Source of the DNA: Micromonospora polyrhachis
GTDB taxonomy: Bacteria; Actinomycetota; Actinomycetes; Mycobacteriales; Micromonosporaceae
NCBI RefSeq assembly: GCF_014203835.1
Contig: NZ_JACHJW010000001.1
Span: 6,584,501 to 6,648,500 of the forward strand
Direction of reading: 5' to 3'
Length of the DNA: 64,000 nucleotides
The position numbers and the translations under genes are program-made. Within the stretch, counting starts at the first letter, position 1. Every line of letters starts with the position of its first letter. The notes below the pieces were generated by a model, which did not search any database, was not told where the DNA came from, and was given only the letters and a program-made list of their open reading frames with translations. Shown here piece after piece: positions 25,952 to 34,604 of the stretch.

Positions 25952-27105
25952 CGCACCCCACCCGTACGCACCGTTTGATCGCCGGCACCCGGCCGTTGGT
26001 TGATTAGGTCCCAGTCTTCGCTGCGTCGGCCGTCCGCCCCGAACAGGTGCAGGTCGGCCGGGGGTGCCCACACCACCGTGCTGCTGCCGGGCACCGCGTC
26101 GAAGGCCCGGAACGTCAACGCGAACAGTTCCGTGCCGTGGCACCGCAACTGCACGGTCCAGCTGGATCCGGTCGGCAGCACCGTTTCCACCTCGGCCGGC
26201 GCGTGCCACATCCCCTCGGGTACGTCCGCTTCGGCCGCGAGCCGCAGCGACTCGGGCCGGACGCCGGCCGTACCGTCCTCGGGTGGCCGCCCGCCCAGGT
26301 CGGCGAGGTAGCCGGTCAGGTGTGCGCCGAGCCCGGCACCGTTTTGGTTGCCCAGTGGGATCAGGTTCATCGGTGGGCTACCGACGAAGGCGGCGACGAA
26401 AACGCTGGCCGGTCGGTCGTAAATCTCCATCGGTGCCCCGAGCTGCTCGACTAAGCCCTCGTTCATCACCGCCACGTGCGTGGCCATGGTCATGGCCTCC
26501 AGTTGGTCGTGGGTGACCAGCACCACCGTGGACCCGGAGCGCTGGTGGATGCGCTTGAGTTCGGCCCGCATCTCCAGGCGTAGTCGGGCATCCAGATTGG
26601 ACAGCGGCTCGTCGAGCAGCAGCACCTCGGGATCCACGGCGAGCATCCGGGCCAGTGCGACGCGCTGCTGCTGCCCGCCGGAGAGCTGCGACGGGTAGCG
26701 CTTGGCGTAGTCGGCGATCCGCAGCATTCCCATCGCGGAGCGTACCCGGGTGTCCCGCTCCGGTCCCGGCACCCTGCGCATGCGCAGCCCGAACTCGATG
26801 TTGCGGGCGACCGTCATGTGCGGCCACAGCGCGTAACTCTGGAACACCAGCCCCATGCCGCGCTTCTCCGGCGGCACGTACACGCCCTGCTCGACCGAGT
26901 CGAGCACCTTGGCGCCGACCCGGATGTCACCCGACGTCGGCTGCTCCAGCCCGGCGATCATGCGCAGGGTGGTGGTCTTGCCGCAGCCGGACGGCCCCAG
27001 CAGGCACATGAAGGCGCCATCGGGGATGACCATGTCCAGATCGCGTACGGCGTACTGTCCGGAGAGGTAACTCTTGCTGACCCGGTCCAATTCGATCGAC
27101 GGCAT
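25948..27105 (-). CDS. ABC transporter ATP-binding protein (AfuC/FbpC/PotA-like)
   Basis: A 385-residue ATPase with Walker A GPSGCGKT, signature QLSGGQQQRVALARML, Walker B VLLLDEPLSNLD, H-loop VLVTHDQ and a C-terminal TOBE domain (MNLIPLGNQ, GVRPESLRL). It energises import through the adjacent permease. ATG 27105 has GGAGG overlapping the permease stop. Its type fits ferric, polyamine or phosphorylated-compound importers. Confidence 0.93.
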   Translation of the reverse strand: MPSIELDRVSKSYLSGQYAVRDLDMVIPDGAFMCLLGPSGCGKTTTLRMIAGLEQPTSGDIRVGAKVLDSVEQGVYVPPEKRGMGLVFQSYALWPHMTVARNIEFGLRMRRVPGPERDTRVRSAMGMLRIADYAKRYPSQLSGGQQQRVALARMLAVDPEVLLLDEPLSNLDARLRLEMRAELKRIHQRSGSTVVLVTHDQLEAMTMATHVAVMNEGLVEQLGAPMEIYDRPASVFVAAFVGSPPMNLIPLGNQNGAGLGAHLTGYLADLGGRPPEDGTAGVRPESLRLAAEADVPEGMWHAPAEVETVLPTGSSWTVQLRCHGTELFALTFRAFDAVPGSSTVVWAPPADLHLFGADGRRSEDWDLINQRPGAGDQTVRTGGVR

Positions 27106-27107
27106 GT

Positions 27108-28928
27108 CTAACCTCCCAGTCCGCTGGCGAGACTGCTCCTGGTGGCCCGCTGGGCCAGGTAGGTCACGGCGAACGAGACCACCGCGATGACCAGCACCGC
27201 CGCGTTGGCCTGCTGGGTGTAGCCGTAGTCCACGAGGTGGATGGAGAGCGTGGTCAGCAGCGGCATACCAGCCGTCGCGAGCATGATGACGATGGACAAC
27301 TCCTTGATTCCGGAGATGAACGGCAGGATGACCCCGGTCGCCAGGGAACCCTTCTGGATCGGCACCACGATCCGCCACAGTCGGCGGAACCAGCCGGCCC
27401 CGACGACCTGCGCCGCCTCCTCCGGCTCCTTGCCGAGCTGCATCATGGCGGCGATGCCGGAGCGCGACGAGTACGGCAGGTGGGTGACCACCATGACCAG
27501 CACCAGCAGCGTCACCGTGCCGTACAGGGCGGGGATCGGGCCGCGTGGCACGGCGAACAGGGTCAGGTACGCCGCGGCGAAGGCGATGCCGGGCACCAGG
27601 TACGGCAGGAACGACACCTGTCGGAGCAGCCCGGAGATCCGTGGGCTGCCGGAGCGGGCCACCACATAGCCGACGAGCAGCCCCAGCAGGCCGCACAGCA
27701 GCGCCGAGGTGCCGACGATTCGGACGCTGTTCCACATCGCCTCGTACAGTTCACCACCGCGCAGCAGCCCGTGTGGGAAGCCGACCGCCTCGGGAATGTC
27801 GGCGGCGAGCCAGAACCGGAGGGTGAAGTTGTCCGCTCGGAACACCCCGGGGGTGTGGGTGACGGTGGAGATCAGCAGCGTGAGCAGTGGTACCACCACG
27901 CTGACAACGAAGACCCCGAGCCCCAGCCCGTACGCCGGCCAGCGCCAGCGCCGCAGGTCGGTGGCGCGGTCCATGCCGCCCTTGCCGCCGATGGTGACGA
28001 ACCGCCGCTGCTCCCGGACCAGGCGCATGTCGAAGAGCACCACCAGCACGCCGAGCAGCACGATGACGGCGGCGAGGACCGCGGCGACACCGGAGGAGCG
28101 GGTGTGGATGCTGCGGTAGAGCGAGGTCGACAGCAGTGAGTAGTCGGTCGGCAGGCCGAGGATGTACGGCGTGCCGAAGGTCCCCAACACCCGGCCGAAG
28201 ATGAGCAGGGTTGCCGAGGAGAGCGAGGGCAGCAGCAGGGGCAGCACCACGCTGCGCATCGCCTGGCCCCGGCTGGCGCCCAGTACCCGGGCCGACTCCT
28301 CCAGTTGGGAGTCCATCCGGCGCAGCGCGTTGCCGAAGAGCAGCAGCACGAACGGGTAGTAGTGCAGGCCCAACGTCACGATCATCGGGACTGCGCCGTA
28401 TGCCAGCCAGTTCGGTGTGGTGACGCCCCAGCTTTCCAGGTAGCCGGGGGTGCCGCCGGAGCCGCCGTTCTTGAACAGGGTCAGCCAGGCCAGCGCGAAC
28501 GTCCACGACGGCAGCATGTACGGCACGACCAGCGCACCGGCGAGAAACTTGCGTCCGGGGACGTTGGTCCGGGTGACCAGCCATGCCATCGACCCACCCA
28601 GCGCCACGGCGAACAGGATCACCCCGATGCCGACGGTCAGGGTGTGCCAGAACGGCTCCCAGAAGAGGTCCGAGCTGATCGGCGAGCGGAACACCCGCCA
28701 CAGGTAGTAGCTCGTCGAACTTCCCACCGAGGCACCGGCCCGCAGGTCGTCTCCGTACTGCACCCGTACCGCGTCGGAGACGATCGCCACCAGGGGCGCG
28801 ATCACCAGGTAGGCGAAGGCGCCGATCAGCAGCACCCCGATCAGGGTGGTCGGCTCGGAGAGCAGCACTCGTGCCCGGTATCGCAACTTGCCACGCCAGC
28901 CCGTGGCGGGCGGATTGATCACAGACAT
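27108..28928 (-). CDS. ABC transporter permease, fused two-domain (AfuB/FbpB-like)
   Basis: A 606-residue permease made of two similar membrane halves, each with about six helices and an EAA-type loop: LEESARVLGASRGQAMRSVVLPLLLPS in the first half and EPEEAAQVVGAGWFRRLWRIVVPIQKGS in the second. This two-in-one form is typical of FbpB/AfuB permeases for ferric ions, 2-aminoethylphosphonate or sugar phosphates. It lies between the binding protein and the ATPase genes and completes the importer. Confidence 0.92.
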   Translation of the reverse strand: MSVINPPATGWRGKLRYRARVLLSEPTTLIGVLLIGAFAYLVIAPLVAIVSDAVRVQYGDDLRAGASVGSSTSYYLWRVFRSPISSDLFWEPFWHTLTVGIGVILFAVALGGSMAWLVTRTNVPGRKFLAGALVVPYMLPSWTFALAWLTLFKNGGSGGTPGYLESWGVTTPNWLAYGAVPMIVTLGLHYYPFVLLLFGNALRRMDSQLEESARVLGASRGQAMRSVVLPLLLPSLSSATLLIFGRVLGTFGTPYILGLPTDYSLLSTSLYRSIHTRSSGVAAVLAAVIVLLGVLVVLFDMRLVREQRRFVTIGGKGGMDRATDLRRWRWPAYGLGLGVFVVSVVVPLLTLLISTVTHTPGVFRADNFTLRFWLAADIPEAVGFPHGLLRGGELYEAMWNSVRIVGTSALLCGLLGLLVGYVVARSGSPRISGLLRQVSFLPYLVPGIAFAAAYLTLFAVPRGPIPALYGTVTLLVLVMVVTHLPYSSRSGIAAMMQLGKEPEEAAQVVGAGWFRRLWRIVVPIQKGSLATGVILPFISGIKELSIVIMLATAGMPLLTTLSIHLVDYGYTQQANAAVLVIAVVSFAVTYLAQRATRSSLASGLGG

Positions 28929-28962
28929 CTCGTGGTCCTCCCCGACCCCCCGAACCTCTCGG

Positions 28963-30159
28963 TCAGCCGTGCTTGACGCGCCAGAAGTCCTGGACCGTCT
29001 GTGCCTGTTGGTAGTCCTTGAGGAGTTGGTCCGACTGCACGGCGAACAGTTGGGTGTCCCAGTTGGTCAGGCCCGGCGGGTTGTTGGGGCTGGCCGGGAC
29101 CGCCTTGTTACCGGAGATGCCGCCGGAGCCCATCTCGTGGACGATGCCCTCCTGGGTCATCACGAAGTGGATGAACAACTTGGCCGCGTTGGGGTGCTTC
29201 GACTTGGCCGCGATGGCACCGTACTTGTCGTACGAGAAGCCGACCCACGGTGCGAGCCCTTCACAGACCGCCATCTGGTAACCCTTGTCGGCCACGTCGC
29301 GGAACTTGGCGATGGACAGCAGGCCGATCCGGGGCTCCTTCTGCTGTGGTGCGGCGACGGCGGCGGTGGTGTCCTCGTCGGCCTTGGTGAGCACCGGCTT
29401 GTTGGCCGCCAACCGCTTGATCCACTCCCAGGACGCGTTCTGCTCGCTGGTCCGCAGGGCGGATCCGGCGTGCTTCTGGTAGTCCTGCGCCAGGCTGTCG
29501 GCACCGTGGTTGGTGGTCTGTGACAGCCACTGCATCAGGGTCGGTTTGCCCAGCGGGTCCTGCATCACGACCTTGCCGGACCAGGCCGGCTCGGTCAGCT
29601 CCCACATGCTCTTGACCGGGCAGCCGTTGGGGAACAGCTTGGTGTTGTACGCCCACACGTTGGCCTTGGAGAGCACCAGCAGCGGATCGCGGTTCGCGTC
29701 GGGGATGTCCTTGGCCAGGTCGGGTGGGATCCAGGTGGTGACGACGTTGCGCGGCAGCAGTTCGCCGACGAGCACCGGGCCGTCCTCGAACAGCGTCACG
29801 TCGATGGTCACGTTGTCGGCCTGGTTCTCGCGGGTCAGCTTCTCTGCGGTGTCGCCGCTCTTGGACTTCACGCCCTCGGCCTTGATGCCGTACTTCGCCT
29901 CGAACGCCTTGGCCACCTCGACGATGTCGCCGCTGGAGTCGTAGGCGAGGACGCTGCCTTCCTTCTTGGCCGCCTCGATGAGGGCGTTGAGGTCGAATGA
30001 TGCCGCGTCCTGCACGGACGTGGTCGGCAGTGGACTGTCGGCGCCCACACCGTTGCTCGACGGGGCGCAGGCGACTGCTGCGGCGAGCACGATTCCGGTG
30101 AGGAGCATCGCCGGCAGTCGACCGGCCGTCTGGTACGAACGCGTTGAATGCCTGCGCAC
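28963..30159 (-). CDS. Extracellular solute-binding lipoprotein (AfuA/FbpA type)
   Basis: A 398-residue lipoprotein with a signal segment AMLLTGIVLAAAVAC giving Cys near residue 31. A periplasmic-binding-fold body follows, with LIEAAKKEGSVLAYDSSGDIVEVAKAFEAKYGIKAEGVKS at its start and NAAKLFIHFVMTQEG near the end. This is the class 6 type that includes FbpA, 2-AEP-binding and sugar-phosphate-binding AfuA proteins. The three phosphatase-family genes downstream and the iol-type operator upstream point to an organophosphate such as inositol phosphate rather than iron. GTG 30159 has GAAGGAG about 9 bases upstream. Confidence 0.88.
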   Translation of the reverse strand: MRRHSTRSYQTAGRLPAMLLTGIVLAAAVACAPSSNGVGADSPLPTTSVQDAASFDLNALIEAAKKEGSVLAYDSSGDIVEVAKAFEAKYGIKAEGVKSKSGDTAEKLTRENQADNVTIDVTLFEDGPVLVGELLPRNVVTTWIPPDLAKDIPDANRDPLLVLSKANVWAYNTKLFPNGCPVKSMWELTEPAWSGKVVMQDPLGKPTLMQWLSQTTNHGADSLAQDYQKHAGSALRTSEQNASWEWIKRLAANKPVLTKADEDTTAAVAAPQQKEPRIGLLSIAKFRDVADKGYQMAVCEGLAPWVGFSYDKYGAIAAKSKHPNAAKLFIHFVMTQEGIVHEMGSGGISGNKAVPASPNNPPGLTNWDTQLFAVQSDQLLKDYQQAQTVQDFWRVKHG

Positions 30160-30230
30160 GGTGCAAGCTCCTTCGCTCGTCGGGCACCTGCGGCACCCGG
30201 TGGGGGTACGGCCGTCGGCCGCGTGTCAGA

Positions 30231-30275
30231 AGCGTAACGCCGTTCACATCTTTGTCAAGACATAATTACTTTGTC
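30231..30275 (-). promoter_or_regulatory. Promoter and GntR-type operator (site A) of the ABC transporter operon
   Basis: On the minus strand TTGACA (30258-30253), 16 bases, TACGCT (30236-30231) form a good promoter 72 bases before the binding-protein start. It overlaps operator copy A (30251-30275), which on the plus strand begins TTTGTCAAGACATAATTA. The same TTTGT-N4-ACAT element is found at sites B, C and D before the iol, iolA and phytase genes. Confidence 0.7.
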
Positions 30276-30291
30276 GAAACCTGTTGAGGAT

Positions 30292-30933
30292 TCACAGCAT
30301 GCGCTTGAGCATCGCGTCGGCGAGCGCGTCCGCACACTCCGCGAGCCGCAGCCCCAGCACATCGAGGCGGCGGAGTAGCTCCCGTCGCTTCAACATGGCC
30401 GCATCCACCTCACCGGAGAGCAACGCCGCCAGAGCGATGCCGTACCGGTGCCGGACCTGACCGGCGCGCTTGTGCGCGACCAGGGCCGCGGCCGGCACGT
30501 CCTGTGGCCGGGGCAGAATGCGGTTCACCGCCCGGCGCAGGTCCTTCAGACCCAGATTGACCTGCTCCAGCAGCGCAACCGCCGCACCATCCAGCCGTAC
30601 CCCGTACAGGTCGGTCTCCCGCACGTAGTCCCGCAGGTGGTCGAGCACGTCGTCGATGGAGCGGGAAAGTCGGAACAGGTCCTCCCGGTCGATCGGCGTG
30701 GTCAGCGTGGCGGACAACTCCGGCACCAGCCGGGCCCGGTGACCGTCACCGAGATGCTCCAGATCGGACATCATGTGGCGCGCTTCGGCCGGTCCCACCC
30801 GGCCGGTGGTCACCCCGATCGCCAGCGCGACACCGTCCAGCGCCGCATCGATCTGCTGCACCAGGATGCCGATGACGCGGCGATGCGAACGACCAGCCAG
30901 GTCGTCGAAGACGCGACGCAGGCGGGAGATCAT
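30292..30933 (-). CDS. DUF47 (PhoU-like) phosphate transport accessory protein
   Basis: A 213-residue all-helical protein of the DUF47/PhoU-like group (SDLEHLGDGHRARLVPELSATLTTPIDREDLFRLSRSIDDV is the diagnostic stretch at about 56-96). DUF47 proteins are encoded with PiT transporters and are thought to regulate them. ATG 30933 overlaps the PiT stop (ATGA). It is the last gene of the iol operon. Confidence 0.88.
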   Translation of the reverse strand: MISRLRRVFDDLAGRSHRRVIGILVQQIDAALDGVALAIGVTTGRVGPAEARHMMSDLEHLGDGHRARLVPELSATLTTPIDREDLFRLSRSIDDVLDHLRDYVRETDLYGVRLDGAAVALLEQVNLGLKDLRRAVNRILPRPQDVPAAALVAHKRAGQVRHRYGIALAALLSGEVDAAMLKRRELLRRLDVLGLRLAECADALADAMLKRML

Positions 30934-31898
30934 GTGACCGTCCGGAGCAGGCCGCCCGCCAACAGTCCGGCGAGCAGGCTGGCCGGCAGGGTCACCAGCC
31001 AGGCCACCAGCACCGGCATGGCGAACTGCCAACGCACCCGGCGGACACCCTGGCTCGTCCCGGCACCCACCAGCCCGGCCGCCATCGACTGGGTCATGCT
31101 GACCGGTGCGCCGAGCCCCGCGCTGCCGAGCACCGAGGTCGCCGCCGCCAACTCGGCCGAGACCAGGCACCAGGGTCGGGGCGGCAGCAGGCCGAAGGTG
31201 GCTCCCCGGGCCATCCGCCGCAGGCTGAGCACCGCACCGGCACCGAACACGGTGACCAGACCGAGCAGGACCGGCCAGTGCGGGGGCCGCATACCAACCG
31301 AACCGTGCAGCATGGCCAGCCCGACCCCGACCACGGCGAACATCTTCTGTCCGTCGTTGGCGGCGTACGCGAGGCTCTGCCCGGAGAACGCCGCGAGGTG
31401 CGTGAGGCGTAGCGCAGTCGTCAGCCGCGAGGTGGTCGGTAGGCGGCGGGCCAGCATCCCGAAGAGCAGGCCCAGGGCGCCGCCGACCAGCGGGGCCACC
31501 GCGGCGACCACGAGCACCCCGGCCAACGTGGCCCAGGCGGTGTGCGCGCCGGCACCGGTGGCGGCACCGGCCAGGCCGCCGAGCACGGCGAGGGTGATGC
31601 TGGTTGGCACGCCACGCCAGGTGAGCATGCCGACCAGCAGCAGGGACGCGGCGACGCCGACCAGCACAATGAGCGGGCCCCGCCGGTCGGTCGGATCCAG
31701 CAACCGGTCGGTGAAGGTACGCGCCACGGTCAGCCCGAACAGCGCCGGCCCGGCTGCGATCGCCGCGAGCAGCACGGCGAGTACGACATACGGCGGGACC
31801 TCACGATGACGTACCGCCAGTGCCAGCATCGCCGCGCCGTCGTTGGCCCCGCACACGAACACGAACACCGCGGCCAGCAGTACGAATCCGAGGCTCAC
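30930..31898 (-). CDS. PiT-family inorganic phosphate transporter
   Basis: A 322-residue membrane protein with PiT signature repeats FVCGANDGAAMLAL (about residues 13-26) and SLAYAANDGQKMFAVVGVGLA (about 175-195), in which GANDG/AANDG are the substrate motifs. PiT carriers move metal-phosphate with protons. GTG 31898 lies only 6 bases after the iolD stop, so it is transcribed with inositol catabolism. That is odd for a phosphate carrier unless catabolism releases phosphate. Confidence 0.9.
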   Translation of the reverse strand: MSLGFVLLAAVFVFVCGANDGAAMLALAVRHREVPPYVVLAVLLAAIAAGPALFGLTVARTFTDRLLDPTDRRGPLIVLVGVAASLLLVGMLTWRGVPTSITLAVLGGLAGAATGAGAHTAWATLAGVLVVAAVAPLVGGALGLLFGMLARRLPTTSRLTTALRLTHLAAFSGQSLAYAANDGQKMFAVVGVGLAMLHGSVGMRPPHWPVLLGLVTVFGAGAVLSLRRMARGATFGLLPPRPWCLVSAELAAATSVLGSAGLGAPVSMTQSMAAGLVGAGTSQGVRRVRWQFAMPVLVAWLVTLPASLLAGLLAGGLLRTVT

Positions 31899-31904
31899 CG
31901 GAGC

Positions 31905-33761
31905 TCACCAGTGGCCGCGCTGCGTCGCCTTGCCCTCGGCGTACCCACTCTGCGCCGCTGACAGTTGGCTGGTGGTGCCGACCTGCGCGACCGGTACGTC
32001 CCACCAGGCGTCGGAGGGCGGCCCCGGGTCACCGGTGAGGCCGGTACGGACGTAGACCACCGTGGTGCCGGCCGCCGAGCGGGCCTTGGCCAACGCCGTC
32101 CGGAGCTCGTCCAGCGTGGCCGGGCGGTCCACCTGCGCGCCCAGGCTGGCGGCGTTGGCCGCCAGGTCGACCGGCAGATCCGGCCCGTCCAGCCGGCCGG
32201 TGTCGGGATGTCTGGCCCGGTACGACGTGCCGAAGCGCTCGCCGCCCACCTGCTCCGACAGCTCGCCGATGGAGGCGTAGCCCCGGTTGTCGACCAGCAC
32301 CACGGTGAGCTTCAGGCCTTCGGCGATCGCGGTCGCCAGTTCCTGCGCCATCATCAGGTAGGAGCCGTCGCCGACCAGGACGAACACCTCGGCCTCCGGG
32401 TCGGCCAACCGCACGCCGAGGCCACCGGCGATCTCGTAGCCCATGCACGAGTAGCCGTACTCGACGTGGTACTGGCCGGGCCGGGCAGCGCGCCACTGTC
32501 GGTGCAGGTCACCCGGCATGGAGCCGGCTGCGCACACCACCACGTCGGCGGCCTCGGCGGCGTCGTTGACCGCCCCGATCACCTGGGCCTGGGTCAGCGG
32601 GCCGCCGGTTGCCGCCCGGCCGGCGTCGACCGCCGCATCCCAGCCGGCGACCAGCGTGGCGGCCCGTTTCCGCCGCGCCACGGGTAGGGACCAGCCGGCG
32701 AGCTGCTCCGTCAGCTCCAGCAGGCCCGCCCGGGCGTCGGCGGTGAGCGCCACCGCACCGAGCTTCACCGCGTCGAACGTGGCTACATTGAGGTTGACGA
32801 AGCGCACCTCCGGGTCGGCGAAAAGACTGCGTGAGGCGGTGGTGAAGTCGCTGTAGCGGGTGCCGATGCCGAGCACCACGTCCGCCTCCCGGGCCAGGGT
32901 GTTCGCCGCGGTGGAACCGGTGACGCCGATCGGGCCGACGGCACCGGGATGACCGTGCGGCAGGGCCCCCTTGCCGGCCTGGGTCTCCACGACGGGAATG
33001 CCGGTGGCGGCGACGAAATCGGCCAGGGCCTGCGTGGCGCCGCTGTAGATGACGCCGCCGCCGGCCACGATCAGCGGACGGCTCGCGGTACGCAGCAGTT
33101 CGGCCGCGCGCGCCAACGCCGGGTGGTCCGGCCGGGCCCGGGCGATGTGCCAGAGCCGGGGAGCGAACAACTCGTCCGGGAAGTCGTACGCCTCGGCCTG
33201 CACGTCCTGCGGCAGGGCCAGCGTCACCGCCCCGGTCTCGGCCGGGTCGGTCAGCACCCGGGCGGCAGCGAGCAGCGCGGCGGGCAGCTGCTCCGGCCGG
33301 TTGATCCGGTCCCAGTAGCGGCTCACCGGTCGCAGTGTGTCGTTGACCGAGACGTCGTACGAGCGCGGGTCCTCCAGCTCCTGCAACACCGGGTTGGCGA
33401 CCCGGGTGGCGAAGACGTCGCCGGGCAGCAGCAGCACCGGCAGCCGATTGACGGTGGCCAGCGCGGCACCGGTCACCAGGTTGGTCGCGCCCGGCCCGAT
33501 CGACGTGGTGCAGGCGTAGGTGGAGGTACGTAGCCGGGTGCGGGCGTACGCGGCGGCGGTGTGCACCATCGCCTGCTCGTTGCGGGCCTGGTGATACGGC
33601 ATCCGCGAGCCGGCCTGAAGCAGTGCCTGGCCGAGTCCGGCCACGTTGCCGTGCCCGAGGATGCCGAAACAGCCGGCGATCAACCGCTGCCGTACGCCGT
33701 CGCGTTCCGTCTCCTGTTGGGCCAGGAACGTCACGACGGCCTGGGCCACCGTCATCCTCAT
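31905..33761 (-). CDS. iolD: 3D-(3,5/4)-trihydroxycyclohexane-1,2-dione hydrolase IolD
   Basis: A 618-residue thiamine-diphosphate enzyme that opens the inositol-derived ring to 5-deoxy-D-glucuronate. ThDP family marks are RNEQAMVHTAAAYAR (catalytic Glu), the middle domain PLIVAGGGVIYSGA and the ThDP/Mg motif VGDGSYLMMAQELATA followed by VDNRG. IolD-specific features are GCFGILGHGNVAGLGQAL and the length. ATG 33761 overlaps the iolB stop (ATGA); a second in-frame ATG lies at 33755. Confidence 0.95.
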   Translation of the reverse strand: MRMTVAQAVVTFLAQQETERDGVRQRLIAGCFGILGHGNVAGLGQALLQAGSRMPYHQARNEQAMVHTAAAYARTRLRTSTYACTTSIGPGATNLVTGAALATVNRLPVLLLPGDVFATRVANPVLQELEDPRSYDVSVNDTLRPVSRYWDRINRPEQLPAALLAAARVLTDPAETGAVTLALPQDVQAEAYDFPDELFAPRLWHIARARPDHPALARAAELLRTASRPLIVAGGGVIYSGATQALADFVAATGIPVVETQAGKGALPHGHPGAVGPIGVTGSTAANTLAREADVVLGIGTRYSDFTTASRSLFADPEVRFVNLNVATFDAVKLGAVALTADARAGLLELTEQLAGWSLPVARRKRAATLVAGWDAAVDAGRAATGGPLTQAQVIGAVNDAAEAADVVVCAAGSMPGDLHRQWRAARPGQYHVEYGYSCMGYEIAGGLGVRLADPEAEVFVLVGDGSYLMMAQELATAIAEGLKLTVVLVDNRGYASIGELSEQVGGERFGTSYRARHPDTGRLDGPDLPVDLAANAASLGAQVDRPATLDELRTALAKARSAAGTTVVYVRTGLTGDPGPPSDAWWDVPVAQVGTTSQLSAAQSGYAEGKATQRGHW

Positions 33762-34600
33762 CGGGTTCTCCCTCGGTACGACGTCAGGGGTACGCGCGGA
33801 TCGGGCACCTGTTGCTGCCAGGACTCCCGGACCCAGTGGTGCACCGGATCGTCCCGGCAGGCCATGGTGCGCTCCGGCGCCGGCCCGGCCAGCACGTTGA
33901 GGTAGTACAGGTCGTATCCGGGGGCGGCGATCGACGGGCCGTGGTAGCCGTTCGGGACCAGCACCACGTCCCCGGTGGCGACCTCGGCGAGCACTTCGGT
34001 GCTGCCGTAGACGCGCTGGTAGGCCAAGCCGCTGGTCTCGAAGTAGTAGATCTCCTCCAACACCGCCTCGCCGTCGGCCTCGGTGTCGTGCTTGTGCGGC
34101 GGGTACGACGACCAGTTCCCGCCGGGGGTCAGCAGCTCGACCGCGACGAGCTTGTCGCACTCGAACACCTCCGGCGCGCAGAAGTTGTTGACCTGCCGGG
34201 TGGCCGGACCGGCGCCACGTATCTCCACCGGCACCCGCTCGGCCGGTCCGTAGCGTGCCGGTAGCCGGCGCGTGGCCCGGGCCGAGGGCAGTGCGCAGCG
34301 CAGGCCGGTGCCGGTCCGGACGGTCACGGTGGCGTCGATCGGCAGGTACGCGAAGTCGGTCACCCGCTCGAACACGCTGTCCCGGCCGGTCAGCTCGAAG
34401 ACCTGCCCGTCGCACCACACCACACCGCCGCCGCTCAGTGGCAGCAGCAACTGTTCGAACTCGCCGGTGTCGAAGGTGATCTCACCGCCGGCGGGCAGCT
34501 CCAGCACCCGCAGCCCGCAGTATCGCCAACCGGCCCGTTCCGGGGTCACCTCGACCGGGCAGCCGTCCCCGCCTCGTGCCGTTCCCGCTGGTAGGTACAT
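33758..34600 (-). CDS. iolB: 5-deoxy-glucuronate isomerase IolB
   Basis: A 280-residue double-cupin protein of normal IolB length. Metal-binding features are PPHKHDTE and LEEIYYFE in the C-terminal cupin, then GDVVLVPNGYHGPSIAAPGYDLYYLNVLAGP, the usual IolB end. It isomerises 5-deoxyglucuronate to 2-deoxy-5-keto-gluconate. ATG 34600 directly follows GAGGAG, a short spacing, but no better start is available. It follows the aldolase stop within 4 bases. Confidence 0.95.
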   Translation of the reverse strand: MYLPAGTARGGDGCPVEVTPERAGWRYCGLRVLELPAGGEITFDTGEFEQLLLPLSGGGVVWCDGQVFELTGRDSVFERVTDFAYLPIDATVTVRTGTGLRCALPSARATRRLPARYGPAERVPVEIRGAGPATRQVNNFCAPEVFECDKLVAVELLTPGGNWSSYPPHKHDTEADGEAVLEEIYYFETSGLAYQRVYGSTEVLAEVATGDVVLVPNGYHGPSIAAPGYDLYYLNVLAGPAPERTMACRDDPVHHWVRESWQQQVPDPRVPLTSYRGRTR

Positions 34601-34604
34601 CTCC

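Noticed and set aside
25948-30159. Ferric iron ABC transporter
   Set aside because: The protein class alone fits, but three downstream phosphatase-family genes and an inositol-type operator favour an organophosphate substrate; no siderophore or iron-box signal was seen.
32029-32687. Plus- and minus-strand frames overlapping iolD
   Set aside because: Shadows of a ThDP enzyme gene with complete motifs.
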